Positions 10,252-17,926 of a stretch of DNA of 64,000 bases are shown here, piece by piece (position 1 is the first letter of the stretch; each line of letters begins with the position of its first letter). The position numbers and the translations under genes are program-made. The notes under the pieces are model-generated. The model was not told where the DNA came from, ran no database searches, and saw nothing but the letters and a program-made list of their open reading frames with translations. Origin of the DNA: Janthinobacterium fluminis (GTDB lineage Bacteria; Pseudomonadota; Gammaproteobacteria; Burkholderiales; Burkholderiaceae_D); assembly GCF_028595325.1 (NCBI RefSeq), contig NZ_JAQQXR010000003.1, positions 539,120-603,119 of the forward strand, given 5' to 3'.

Positions 10252-10269
10252 TGTTCTGTTTTTGCAGCC

Positions 10270-10302
10270 GGTGGCGATGCCTGGAACCGGGCAGAGCAGC
10301 GC
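10270..10302 (-). repeat. Duplicated fragment of the dctM 3' end
   Basis: These 33 bases match 10411-10443, inside the 3' end of the TRAP permease gene, at 30 of 33 positions by eye. On the minus strand both encode LLCxVPGIAT. The fragment sits between palindromic repeats 1 and 2 and is not part of a plausible gene, so it looks like a degenerate tandem duplicate of a unit containing the repeat and the gene tail. Confidence 0.7.
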
Positions 10303-10308
10303 ACGCTT

Positions 10309-10363
10309 GGGGACAGACCACAATTTTCAAGAAATATTGTCTTGAAAATCGTGGTCTGTCCCC
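10309..10363. repeat. Dispersed palindromic repeat, copy 2
   Basis: A 55-bp palindrome with arms GGGGACAGACCAC and GTGGTCTGTCCCC, a central TTTTCAAGAA / TTGAAAA pairing, and one arm change (CACAATTTT against CACGATTTT in the other copies). It starts 12 bases after the dctM stop codon and may also act as the transcription terminator of that operon. Confidence 0.85.
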
Positions 10364-10374
10364 AGCTTTTGCCG

Positions 10375-11727
10375 CTAGGTGGCCGCGCCCATCACCAGGT
10401 CGGGCAGCCAGGTGGCGATGCCGGGGACCAGGCAGAGCAGCGCGACGGCGACGAACATCAGGCCGACGAAGGGCAGCACGCCGCGTATCACGTCCTGCAG
10501 CGGAATGTCGGGCGCGACGTTTTTGATGACGAAGATGTTCAGCCCCACCGGCGGGTGGATCAGGCCCATTTCCATGACCACCGTCATGACGACGCCGAAC
10601 CAGATCAGGTCGAAGCCGGCCGCCTTCAGCGGCGGCAGGATGATGGGCGCCGTCATCAGGATCAGCGACACCGGCGGCAGGAAGAAGCCGAGCACGATCA
10701 CCAGCGACAGCACGGTGCCCAGCAGCGCCCACTTCGACAATTGCTGCGCGACGATCCACTCGGCCGCCGACTGGCTGATGTGCAGGTAGCTCATCACGTA
10801 GGAGTACAGCAGCGACATGCCGATGATGAACATCAGCATGGTCGATTCCTTCAGCGCGCTGGCCAGGATCGGCGTCAGTTGCGCCGGGCGCCACATGCGG
10901 TAGACGATGGCGATCAGGCCCAGCGCCAGGACGCCGCCCAGGCCGGCCGTTTCCGACGGCGTCGCGTAGCCGCCGTACAGCGCCACCATGACGCCGATCA
11001 GCAGGACCACGAAGGGCAGCACGCGCGGCAGCATGCGCGTCTTGTCGGTCAGCGTCATGGTCTGTTCGTCGAGGCAGGCCGATTTGGCGCCGCCGGCCGC
11101 GTAGACGGCCAGCGCCTGGCGGTATTCCTTGCGGTAGCGCCAGGCGGCGTAGATGGAGAACAGGCCGACCAGCAGCAGGCCCGGGCCGATGCCGGCCAGG
11201 AACAGGCGGCCCAGCGACTGCTCGGCCGCCACCGCGAACAGGATCATCGTGATCGACGGCGGCAGCAGGATGCCGAGCGTGCCGCCGGCGGCGATGAGGC
11301 CGGCCGCGAAGCCGGGCGAGTAGCCGCGCGCGCGCATTTCCGGGATGCCGGCGCCGCCGATGGCCGAGCAGGTGGCCGGGCTGGAGCCGGCCATCGCCGC
11401 GAACAGCGCGCAGGCGAATATGTTGGCGATGCCGAGTCCGCCCGGTATCTTGTGCATCCACGCGTGGATCGCCGCGTACAGGTCGGCGCCGGCGCGCGAC
11501 TTGCCGATCGCCGCGCCCTTCAGGATGAACAGCAGGATGGACAGCAGGGTGATGCTGGCCATTTCCTCGTAGACGTTGAGCGTCACGGTGTCGAGCGAGG
11601 CGCCGGGCATGAACAGGATCATGAAGGTGACGGCGATGGCGCCCAGGGCGAAGGCGATCGGCATGCCGGAGAACATCAGCAGCAGCGTGCCCAGGCCGTA
11701 CAGCCCGCCTATCATGGCGGTGCTCAT
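10375..11727 (-). CDS. dctM: TRAP transporter large permease (DctM)
   Basis: A 450-residue integral membrane protein of the DctM family, which forms the sodium-driven transport channel of TRAP uptake systems. About 12 hydrophobic segments are visible, with the typical N-terminus GLYGLGTLLLMFSGMPIAFA and the motifs SSPATCSAIGG and PPSITMILFAV. The ATG overlaps the stop of the small permease gene (ATGA), so the two are translationally coupled. Last gene of the dctP-dctQ-dctM block, downstream of matB; the gene company suggests malonate or a related dicarboxylate as substrate. The 3' end is partly duplicated beyond the stop codon at 10270-10302. Confidence 0.93.
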   Translation of the reverse strand: MSTAMIGGLYGLGTLLLMFSGMPIAFALGAIAVTFMILFMPGASLDTVTLNVYEEMASITLLSILLFILKGAAIGKSRAGADLYAAIHAWMHKIPGGLGIANIFACALFAAMAGSSPATCSAIGGAGIPEMRARGYSPGFAAGLIAAGGTLGILLPPSITMILFAVAAEQSLGRLFLAGIGPGLLLVGLFSIYAAWRYRKEYRQALAVYAAGGAKSACLDEQTMTLTDKTRMLPRVLPFVVLLIGVMVALYGGYATPSETAGLGGVLALGLIAIVYRMWRPAQLTPILASALKESTMLMFIIGMSLLYSYVMSYLHISQSAAEWIVAQQLSKWALLGTVLSLVIVLGFFLPPVSLILMTAPIILPPLKAAGFDLIWFGVVMTVVMEMGLIHPPVGLNIFVIKNVAPDIPLQDVIRGVLPFVGLMFVAVALLCLVPGIATWLPDLVMGAAT

Positions 11728-12278
11728 GCGGCCTCCGCGGCGGCTTGGAAGTGCTGCAGGGTTTGCACCAGCAGTTGCAGGGCCAGCAGCGTCACGCCGA
11801 CCGCCATCGTGCTGTAGGGGATGGCCAGCGGCGGCGCCCACGCCGACGCGCTGGTCTGGCCGTCGACGACGGCTTCGTGCAGCATCTGCCACGCTTTCCA
11901 CGCGAAGAAGCTGCAGAACAGGCAGGAGGCGGCGTCGCAGAAGATGCGCCGCAGCCGGTTGGCCCAGGCCGGCAGCATGCCGGCCAGCGATTCGATGCCG
12001 ACGTGGCCGCGGTGCTGCTGGACGTGGGCGGCGCACAGGAAGGTGGCGCCGACCAGCAGGAAGACGGCGGCCTCGTCCTGCCAGTCGGTGGGGGCGTGCA
12101 GGTAGTAGCGCAGGAACACGCTGGTGGTGAGGATGACGGCGGCGGCCAGCATGGCCAGCATCGACAGGGCCAGGATGGCGCGGTTGACGGCGTCGAGGGC
12201 GCGCACGGCCAGGCCGAGCAGGCCGGCGGCCGGCGCCGGCGCGCGCGTCGGCGCCGCCAGGTCGAGGGCGTGGCTCAT
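11724..12278 (-). CDS. dctQ: TRAP transporter small permease (DctQ)
   Basis: A 184-residue membrane protein with four predicted helices. The pattern DWQDEAAVFLLVGATFLCAAH and the downstream RGHVGIE are typical of DctQ subunits, which pair with DctM in the inner membrane. It overlaps dctP upstream and dctM downstream by ATGA junctions, indicating one mRNA and fixed stoichiometry. The N-terminus has a Pro/Ala-rich extension of about 25 residues before the first helix. The family is secure from helix pattern and gene order. Confidence 0.9.
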   Translation of the reverse strand: MSHALDLAAPTRAPAPAAGLLGLAVRALDAVNRAILALSMLAMLAAAVILTTSVFLRYYLHAPTDWQDEAAVFLLVGATFLCAAHVQQHRGHVGIESLAGMLPAWANRLRRIFCDAASCLFCSFFAWKAWQMLHEAVVDGQTSASAWAPPLAIPYSTMAVGVTLLALQLLVQTLQHFQAAAEAA

Positions 12279-13312
12279 GCGACCACCTTTTCCGCCATCT
12301 GCAGCAGGCGCGCGCAGTTGGCCGACTTGGCGGCGTAGTCCTTCCAGGCGCTGTCGCGGGCGATGGCGCGCCATTTGTCGACGGCGCCGGCGTCCAGGTC
12401 GTAGGTCTTGGCGCCGGCTTTCTGGTACGCGGCCGCCAGCGCGACGTCGTCCGCCTTGACCGCCTCCAGGCCGTATTTCTGGACCTCGGCGCCGACCGTC
12501 ATGATCAGCGCCTGCTGGTCCTTGGGCAGTTTTTCGAAGACGGCGCGCGACATCAGCAGCGGCACCGCCATGAACCAGAACGATTTGCCGCGGCCCGTCG
12601 TCAGGTGCTTCGACACCTCCTCCAGGCGGAAGGACAGCAGGCTGGTCGAGGAGGTGATGGCGGAGTCCACCGCGCCCGTCTGCACGGCCGCGTACAGCTC
12701 GTTCGACGGCAGCGTGACGACGGCCGATCCGGCCGCCTTCAGCATCAGGTCGACCTCGCGGCTGCCGCCGCGTATCTTCATGCCCTTGACGTCGGCGGGC
12801 AGGATCACCGGGCGGGTCCGGCTGGCGATGCTGCCGGCTTCCCACACCCAGCTGATCGGCACCGCGCCCTTGTCGAACAGCAGGTCGTTGAGGGCCTTGC
12901 CGATCGCCCCCGTGTGCCAGGCGTAACCCTGCTCGTAGGAGGTGACCAGGCCCGGCATCAGCGCGATGTTCAATTCCTGCACTTCGCCGCCGGCGTAGGA
13001 GATGGGGAAGAAGCTCAGGTCCAGCGCGCCGCGCCGCAGCGCGCTGAACTGGGCGTTGGTCTTCATCAGCGAGGAGCCCGGGTAGACGCTGAACTTGAGC
13101 GCGCCGCCGGAGCGTTTTTCCACCTCGGCCGCGAACAGGCGGCACAGGCGGTCGCGGAAATCGCCGTCGTTGCCGGTCGAACCGGGGAATTGGTGCGAGA
13201 TCTTCAGCGGCGCGCCCGCCTGGGCGAACGCCGCGCCGGGCAGGCCGACCAGGGGCAGGCCGGCCAGCGCGCCGCACAGCAGGCGGCGCTTGGTGTCGAT
13301 GGATGGGGTCAT
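12275..13312 (-). CDS. dctP: TRAP transporter substrate-binding protein (DctP)
   Basis: Periplasmic binding protein of 345 residues that delivers substrate to DctQM. It has a signal peptide (KRRLLCGALAGLPLVGLPG, cleavage after AFA) with a twin-arginine that could suit Tat export. The mature protein begins LKISHQFPG and contains the family region PISWVWEAGSIASRTRPV and an internal RGGSRE where the substrate carboxylate arginine is expected. The ATG at 13312 has a strong GGAGGAGA ribosome site. Gene order dctP-dctQ-dctM behind matB parallels malonate TRAP clusters described in rhizobia, which is the basis for suggesting malonate. Confidence 0.92.
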   Translation of the reverse strand: MTPSIDTKRRLLCGALAGLPLVGLPGAAFAQAGAPLKISHQFPGSTGNDGDFRDRLCRLFAAEVEKRSGGALKFSVYPGSSLMKTNAQFSALRRGALDLSFFPISYAGGEVQELNIALMPGLVTSYEQGYAWHTGAIGKALNDLLFDKGAVPISWVWEAGSIASRTRPVILPADVKGMKIRGGSREVDLMLKAAGSAVVTLPSNELYAAVQTGAVDSAITSSTSLLSFRLEEVSKHLTTGRGKSFWFMAVPLLMSRAVFEKLPKDQQALIMTVGAEVQKYGLEAVKADDVALAAAYQKAGAKTYDLDAGAVDKWRAIARDSAWKDYAAKSANCARLLQMAEKVVA

Positions 13313-13365
13313 GCTCGTCTCCTCCAAGGGAATGGATATGAATGGCTGAAAAATGCGGATGCGGC

Positions 13366-14880
13366 TCAGGCCGTCTTGTCGCCGCCGTAGGTGCTGCGCA
13401 GTACGTTCTTTAACACTTTTCCCATTGCGTTGCGCGGCAGTTCGGCGACGAAGTGGACGTGCTTGGGAACCTTGTAGTTGGCCAGTTGCGTCTTGAGCGG
13501 CGCGATCACGGCGGCGCCGTCCAGGGGCGCGCCGCGGCAGACGACGACGGCCGTCACGGCTTCGCCGAAATCGCGGTCGGGCACGCCGATGACGGCCGAC
13601 TCCAGCACGCCGGGCAGGGCGTCGATGGCCATCTCGATTTCCTTCGGATAGACGTTGTAGCCGCCGCTGATGACCAGGTCCTTGGCGCGCCCGACGATGT
13701 TCAGGTAGCCGTCGGCGCCCAGCGTGCCCAGGTCGCCGGTGCGGAACCAGCCGTCGGCGCTGAACTCGGCCGCCGTCAGCTCCGGCTTGCGCCAGTAGCC
13801 CTTCATCACGCCGCTGCCGCGGATCTGGATGCCGCCGACTGCGCCGGCCGGCAAGGCCATGTCGTCGGCGTCGGCGATGCGCACCTCGACGCCGTCGATG
13901 GCCAGGCCGACCGAACCGATGCGCCGCTCGCCGTGGCAGGGGTTGGAGCTGATGATGGCCGACTCCGTCATGCCGTAGCGTTCCAGCACGATCTGGCCGG
14001 TGCGCTGTGCGAAGGCGCGGTTGGTTTCCGCCAGCAGCGGCGCCGAGCCGGAGATGAACAGGCGCATATTGGCGGCGCTGGCGGCGTCGAAGGCCGGCAG
14101 GTCGAGCAGGCGGGTGTAGAAGGTCGGCACGCCGACCATCACGGTGGCTCGCGGCAGCAGGGCCGCCACCTGTTCGGCCTTGAATTTTTTCAGGAACAGC
14201 ATGCGGCTGCCCGACAGCAGCGCGCAGTGGCTGGAGATGAACAGGCCGTGGGCGTGGAACAGCGGCAGCGCGTGCAGCAGCACGTCGGCGGCGCCGAAGT
14301 TCCACAGCTTGGTCAGCGCGCGGCCGTTGCTGAGCAGGTTGGCGTGGGTCAGCATGGCGCCTTTCGGGCGGCCCGTGGTGCCGGAGGTGTAGATGATGAT
14401 GGCGATGTCGTCCGCCGCCAGCGTGGCGGTGGCGAAGCGGTCCCGCTCGCCCGCCGCCAGCGCGCTCAGGGAGCCGCCGCCGTCCTCGTCCAGGGTCAGC
14501 GTGTGGGCGACGCCGTGCTGGGCCGCCAGCGCGCTCTTGGCGGCGTGGCCGGCCGGCGCGCAGACGAACACGTGCGGCGTCGCGTCTTCCAGGAAGTAGG
14601 CCAGTTCGCCCAGCTGGTAGCCGGTGTTCAGCGGCAGGTAGACGGCGCCCATGCGCAGCGCGGCCAGGTACAGGCAAAAATTCTGCACGGATTTGTCGAC
14701 CTGCACCGCCAGCCGGTCGCCCGGCCGCACGCCGAGGCGTTCCAGCGTATTCGCGTAGCGGGCCGTCAGGGCCAGCATCTGGGCATAGCTGAGCCCGGGG
14801 CCGGTGTCGGTGTCGAGGAAGGCGGCGTCGCCGGCGGCAAGGGCGATGCGTTCAAAGGTGGCGAAGAGGTTGGCGTTCAT
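13366..14880 (-). CDS. matB: Malonyl-CoA synthetase (MatB-like acyl-CoA ligase)
   Basis: AMP-forming acyl-CoA ligase of 504 residues that should join malonate and CoA using ATP in the cytoplasm. The P-loop-like YTSGTTGRPKGAM, the adenylation motif YGMTES, the hinge DLVISGGYNVYPKE and the C-terminal catalytic lysine in RNAMGKVLKN are all intact. The N-terminus MNANLF, the length and many blocks (GVPTFYTRLL, LFISGSAPLLAET) closely match characterised MatB enzymes. The ATG at 14880 is used; upstream in-frame sequence belongs to the neighbouring gene. It lies 13 bases downstream of the carboxyltransferase-like gene and 53 bases upstream of the TRAP genes. Confidence 0.88.
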   Translation of the reverse strand: MNANLFATFERIALAAGDAAFLDTDTGPGLSYAQMLALTARYANTLERLGVRPGDRLAVQVDKSVQNFCLYLAALRMGAVYLPLNTGYQLGELAYFLEDATPHVFVCAPAGHAAKSALAAQHGVAHTLTLDEDGGGSLSALAAGERDRFATATLAADDIAIIIYTSGTTGRPKGAMLTHANLLSNGRALTKLWNFGAADVLLHALPLFHAHGLFISSHCALLSGSRMLFLKKFKAEQVAALLPRATVMVGVPTFYTRLLDLPAFDAASAANMRLFISGSAPLLAETNRAFAQRTGQIVLERYGMTESAIISSNPCHGERRIGSVGLAIDGVEVRIADADDMALPAGAVGGIQIRGSGVMKGYWRKPELTAAEFSADGWFRTGDLGTLGADGYLNIVGRAKDLVISGGYNVYPKEIEMAIDALPGVLESAVIGVPDRDFGEAVTAVVVCRGAPLDGAAVIAPLKTQLANYKVPKHVHFVAELPRNAMGKVLKNVLRSTYGGDKTA

Positions 14881-14893
14881 GGCGGCTGTCGGA

Positions 14894-16033
14894 TCAAGGG
14901 TGGAGGGAAACCGTGTCGGCCACGCCGCATGCCGCGTAGGGGGCGGGGGCGTTGTCGGCGGGGCGGTGCAGGATTTGCTCCAGCGCCGCCTGTGGCAGGG
15001 TGCGCACGCTGCCGCCGGGGACGATGGCGACGCTGCTGGCGGCGCCGGCGCTGGCGATGTACAGGCCGCCGGAGATGGCGCCGCCAATATGCAGGTGCAC
15101 CGCTTCGCCGCCATGCACGCGCAGGCGCAGGGTTTTCGCCAGGTGCACCAGGTATTGGCTGAGCAGCGCGCGCTCGTCGTCGAGGTCGATGCTGTGGCCG
15201 ATGCAGTCGAGGCGCAGGTCGAGCGCGCCGTCGGCGCTGTTGGCCAGCGCCGCCAGTTGCAGCGCGTCGGCCGCGCCGACGAAGGCGTGCTGGCGGCAGG
15301 ACAGGGCGCCGGCGGCGCGCTCGACGTGCAGCGCGGCGGCCGGCGTGCGCGGATGGGCGCGCAGGCGCCGCTCCAGCATCAGGCGCTCGTCGAAGAGGGC
15401 CTCGGCCGGGCTGGCGGCGCGGCGCGCGCCCAGCCATTGCCGCAGCGCGCAGGCATAGGCTGCCAGCGTGTCGTCGAGCAGTTCCTCGGCGCCGCCGAAG
15501 CGGCTGCGGGCCGTGCCGTTGATGGCGGCGATGACGGCGGCGTGGTCGTCCCCGCCCGTTTGCAGCACGCGCGGGCCGCTCATCGCCAGCAGCGTGGCCG
15601 GCGCGTAGCAGCGGTGCTCGGCCGCCAGGGCCAGCATGCTGGCGCCGCCGAAGACATTGCGGCCGAGCAGGGCGATGACGGGCAGGCCGTCCAGGCCGGC
15701 GTCGAGCAGCTCGCGCATCAGGCCGCGCAGCGCGCCCTGGATGGCGACGCCGTCGTACAGGCGGGCGCCGGCCGAGTCGAGCAGCAGCACCAGGGCGCGC
15801 CGTTCCTCGCGCGCCAGCCGGATCGCGCCGCGCAGCCCGGCGCATTCGGCGATGCCGAACACGCCTTTTTCGGCGCCGGGGTCGGTGGCGACGGCCAGCA
15901 CCGGGTGGCCGTCGATGACGCCGCTCGTCAGGCGCAGCGTCGACGCCGAGTCCAGCGGCGTGGCGCTGTCGGGGGAGAACAGCGCGGCCAGCCTTTGCGC
16001 GGCGCTCGCCTGGGTGAAGGTGGTGTGAGGCAA
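14894..16033 (-). CDS. Carboxyltransferase-fold protein, malonate/malonyl-CoA decarboxylase-like
   Basis: A 379-residue protein of the acetyl-CoA-carboxylase-carboxyltransferase/crotonase fold. The first half resembles biotin-independent malonate decarboxylase beta subunits (VFGIAECAGLRGAI, LLLDSAGARLYDG, VFGGASMLALAAEH). The second half (GGAISGGLYIASAGAASSV) looks like the other half of the fold, so it may be a beta-gamma fusion. It starts with TTG at 16033, chosen because a strong GGAGGATT lies 5-6 bases upstream. First gene of the matB-TRAP operon, in the position where malonyl-CoA decarboxylase MatA would be expected. No acyl-carrier subunit or other mdc genes are nearby. Decarboxylation of malonyl-CoA is my inference. 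Confidence 0.65.
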   Translation of the reverse strand: MPHTTFTQASAAQRLAALFSPDSATPLDSASTLRLTSGVIDGHPVLAVATDPGAEKGVFGIAECAGLRGAIRLAREERRALVLLLDSAGARLYDGVAIQGALRGLMRELLDAGLDGLPVIALLGRNVFGGASMLALAAEHRCYAPATLLAMSGPRVLQTGGDDHAAVIAAINGTARSRFGGAEELLDDTLAAYACALRQWLGARRAASPAEALFDERLMLERRLRAHPRTPAAALHVERAAGALSCRQHAFVGAADALQLAALANSADGALDLRLDCIGHSIDLDDERALLSQYLVHLAKTLRLRVHGGEAVHLHIGGAISGGLYIASAGAASSVAIVPGGSVRTLPQAALEQILHRPADNAPAPYAACGVADTVSLHP

Positions 16034-16123
16034 GGTGAATCCTCCTGTGGGTGTGCTGCTGTCTCGCTTGATTGCCGCTTTTCCGTGCAGAAGCGCTTGA
16101 ACAGAATATATACCGTTAACTAT

Positions 16124-16139
16124 TTTTGGTATACCAAAA
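16124..16139. promoter_or_regulatory. Perfect 16-bp palindrome, likely GntR/FCD operator
   Basis: TTTTGGTATACCAAAA lies in the divergent control region between the malonate operon (leftward) and the GntR gene (rightward). FCD-subfamily GntR proteins commonly bind a palindromic T-G-G/T-N-A-T-A-C-C/N-A core of this type. A neighbouring ATATATACCGTTAAC could be a degenerate second site or part of the promoters. Confidence 0.7.
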
Positions 16140-16227
16140 TATATGTGTGGTTTTTTATTCTCATCATGCTGAGTACCAGGTTGGAACTGCTGTATGATTT
16201 CCGGATTATTTCCGGGGATTGAAAGCC

Positions 16228-16908
16228 ATGTCAGAAAACGAGAGCGTCCCGCAGGCCGAACGGATCAGTCGTGCGATCGAAGCGGCCATTCTCAACGCCA
16301 GTTACGCGCCCGGCGAGCGCCTGGACGAGCGGGTGCTGGCCGCCAGCTTCGGCGTGTCGCGCACGCCGATCCGCGAGGCGCTGAACCGCCTGGTCGCGGA
16401 CGGCCTGGCCGAGCACCGCGCGCGCCAGGGCGTGTTCGTGGCGCGCATCACGCTGGCCAATGTGTTCGAGCTGTTTGAAATGCTGGCGGTGCTGGAGTCG
16501 GCCGCCGCGCGGCTGGCGGCGCGGCGCATCAAGCCGGCCGACGCGGTGCAACTGCTGCTGGCCGCGCGCGACACGGTCGACGCCGCGCTGGACGAGGACG
16601 CCGCCGTTTACACTGCCTCGAACACCCGCTTTCACGAATTGATGTACGCCGGCAGTTGCAACCAGTTGCTGGAAGATTCGATCAAGCAGTTGCGCCGCCG
16701 CGCCGCGCCCTACCGCGGCCACATCCACCGCGTCGCCGGGCGGCGCAGCGCCACCGCGCAGGAGCACGTCGCCATCGCCGAGGCGATCCAGGCCGGCAAG
16801 GGCGAAGTCGCGGCCGAACTGATGTTCCAGCACCTCGACATCCACCGCCCGGAATTCTCCGACTACGTCTTCATCCTGTCGCGCGCGGTGGAAAACGGCA
16901 TGGCCTGA
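16228..16908 (+). CDS. GntR family (FCD) transcriptional regulator
   Basis: DNA-binding regulator of 226 residues: N-terminal winged helix (residues about 15-75, containing LAASFGVSRTPIREALNRL, the GntR recognition helix region) and a C-terminal all-helical FCD ligand domain with metal/ligand histidines (in TRFHELMYA and a later EHVAIAEAI). It is transcribed away from the malonate genes and separated from them by the palindrome at 16124-16139, so it most likely controls that operon and itself. I use the ATG at 16228, after GGGGA, instead of a TTG three codons earlier. Its 3' end overlaps the convergent LysR gene by 46 bases. Confidence 0.9.
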   Translation: MSENESVPQAERISRAIEAAILNASYAPGERLDERVLAASFGVSRTPIREALNRLVADGLAEHRARQGVFVARITLANVFELFEMLAVLESAAARLAARRIKPADAVQLLLAARDTVDAALDEDAAVYTASNTRFHELMYAGSCNQLLEDSIKQLRRRAAPYRGHIHRVAGRRSATAQEHVAIAEAIQAGKGEVAAELMFQHLDIHRPEFSDYVFILSRAVENGMA

Positions 16909-17804
16909 GTGGCCGCGCCGGCGGGGAACACCCGCTCGCTCAGATAGTCGATGAAGACCCGCAGCTTGGGCGACAGGTGTTTGCTGGACGGCCACAGCAC
17001 GCGGAAGGCGCCGGCGTGCCGCGTGGCGCCCTCCAACACGCGCTGCAGCGTGCCGGCGGCCAGGGCCTGGCGCACGGCGAAGTCGGGCAGGCAGGCGATG
17101 CCCAGGCCGGCGATGGCGAAGTGCATCAGCGCGTCGACCGTGTTGCAGCTGATGGCCGTCGGCAGGCCCGCCGCGTACAGCTTGTCCCAGTCCGCCAGCG
17201 GCCACGGCTCGCTCTTGCCGGTGCTGGGGAATTTGTACAGCAGGCAGCGGTGCGCGCGCAATTCTTCCGGATGCACGGGCGCGGCGCGCCCGGCAAGATA
17301 GGCGGGCGCCGCCACCAGTTGCAGCTCGAAGCTGCCCAGCTGGCGGCTCATCAGGCGCGAGTCGTCGCTGTCGCCGGCGCGCACGACGGCGTCGAAACCC
17401 TCCTCGATCAGCTCGACCCGGCGGTCGCTGAAGTCCAAGTCCAGCTCCACTTGCGGATACTGCCGCGCGAAACCGGCCAGCACGGGATTGAGCAGGCTGC
17501 CGACCAGCGGCAGGCTGACGCGCAGCTTGCCGCCCGGCCTGGCCTTGCTGTTCGACAGCTCCAGCTCGGCCGCCTCGATTTCGCCGAGGATGCGGCGGCA
17601 GCGCTCCAGGAACACCGTCCCCTCCGCCGTCAAGGTGATGCTGCGCGTGCTGCGGTGGAACAGGCGCACGCCCAGCCTTTCCTCCAGCCGGGCGATGCTC
17701 TTGCCGACGGCCGAGGCCGACACGCCCAGCAAGCGCCCGGCGGCCACGAAGCTGCGCGTTTCCGCCGCCTGCACGAAGGCCGTGAAGCCCGCCAGATTGT
17801 CCAT
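16863..17804 (-). CDS. LysR family transcriptional regulator
   Basis: Regulator of 313 residues with an N-terminal winged helix-turn-helix (MDNLAGFTAFVQAAETRSF, then LGVSASAVGKSIARLEERLG) and a C-terminal periplasmic-binding-like effector domain. The ATG at 17804 follows GGGAGGAT. It is divergent from the serine hydrolase/MFS pair starting at 17927, the usual arrangement for a LysR regulator and its target, and overlaps the 3' end of the GntR gene on the other side. The effector is unknown. Confidence 0.92.
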   Translation of the reverse strand: MDNLAGFTAFVQAAETRSFVAAGRLLGVSASAVGKSIARLEERLGVRLFHRSTRSITLTAEGTVFLERCRRILGEIEAAELELSNSKARPGGKLRVSLPLVGSLLNPVLAGFARQYPQVELDLDFSDRRVELIEEGFDAVVRAGDSDDSRLMSRQLGSFELQLVAAPAYLAGRAAPVHPEELRAHRCLLYKFPSTGKSEPWPLADWDKLYAAGLPTAISCNTVDALMHFAIAGLGIACLPDFAVRQALAAGTLQRVLEGATRHAGAFRVLWPSSKHLSPKLRVFIDYLSERVFPAGAATQAMPFSTARDRMKT

Positions 17805-17926
17805 GCATCCTCCCTGATTGCGGACATCGGCGTCCGCTAAGTCGGGAACTATAGCCCATTTTTCTTTCCCCGACGCGCGCCTATGCTGGAAGCCATCCCA
17901 TCCACCGTTTATGAAGGAAGCTTCGC

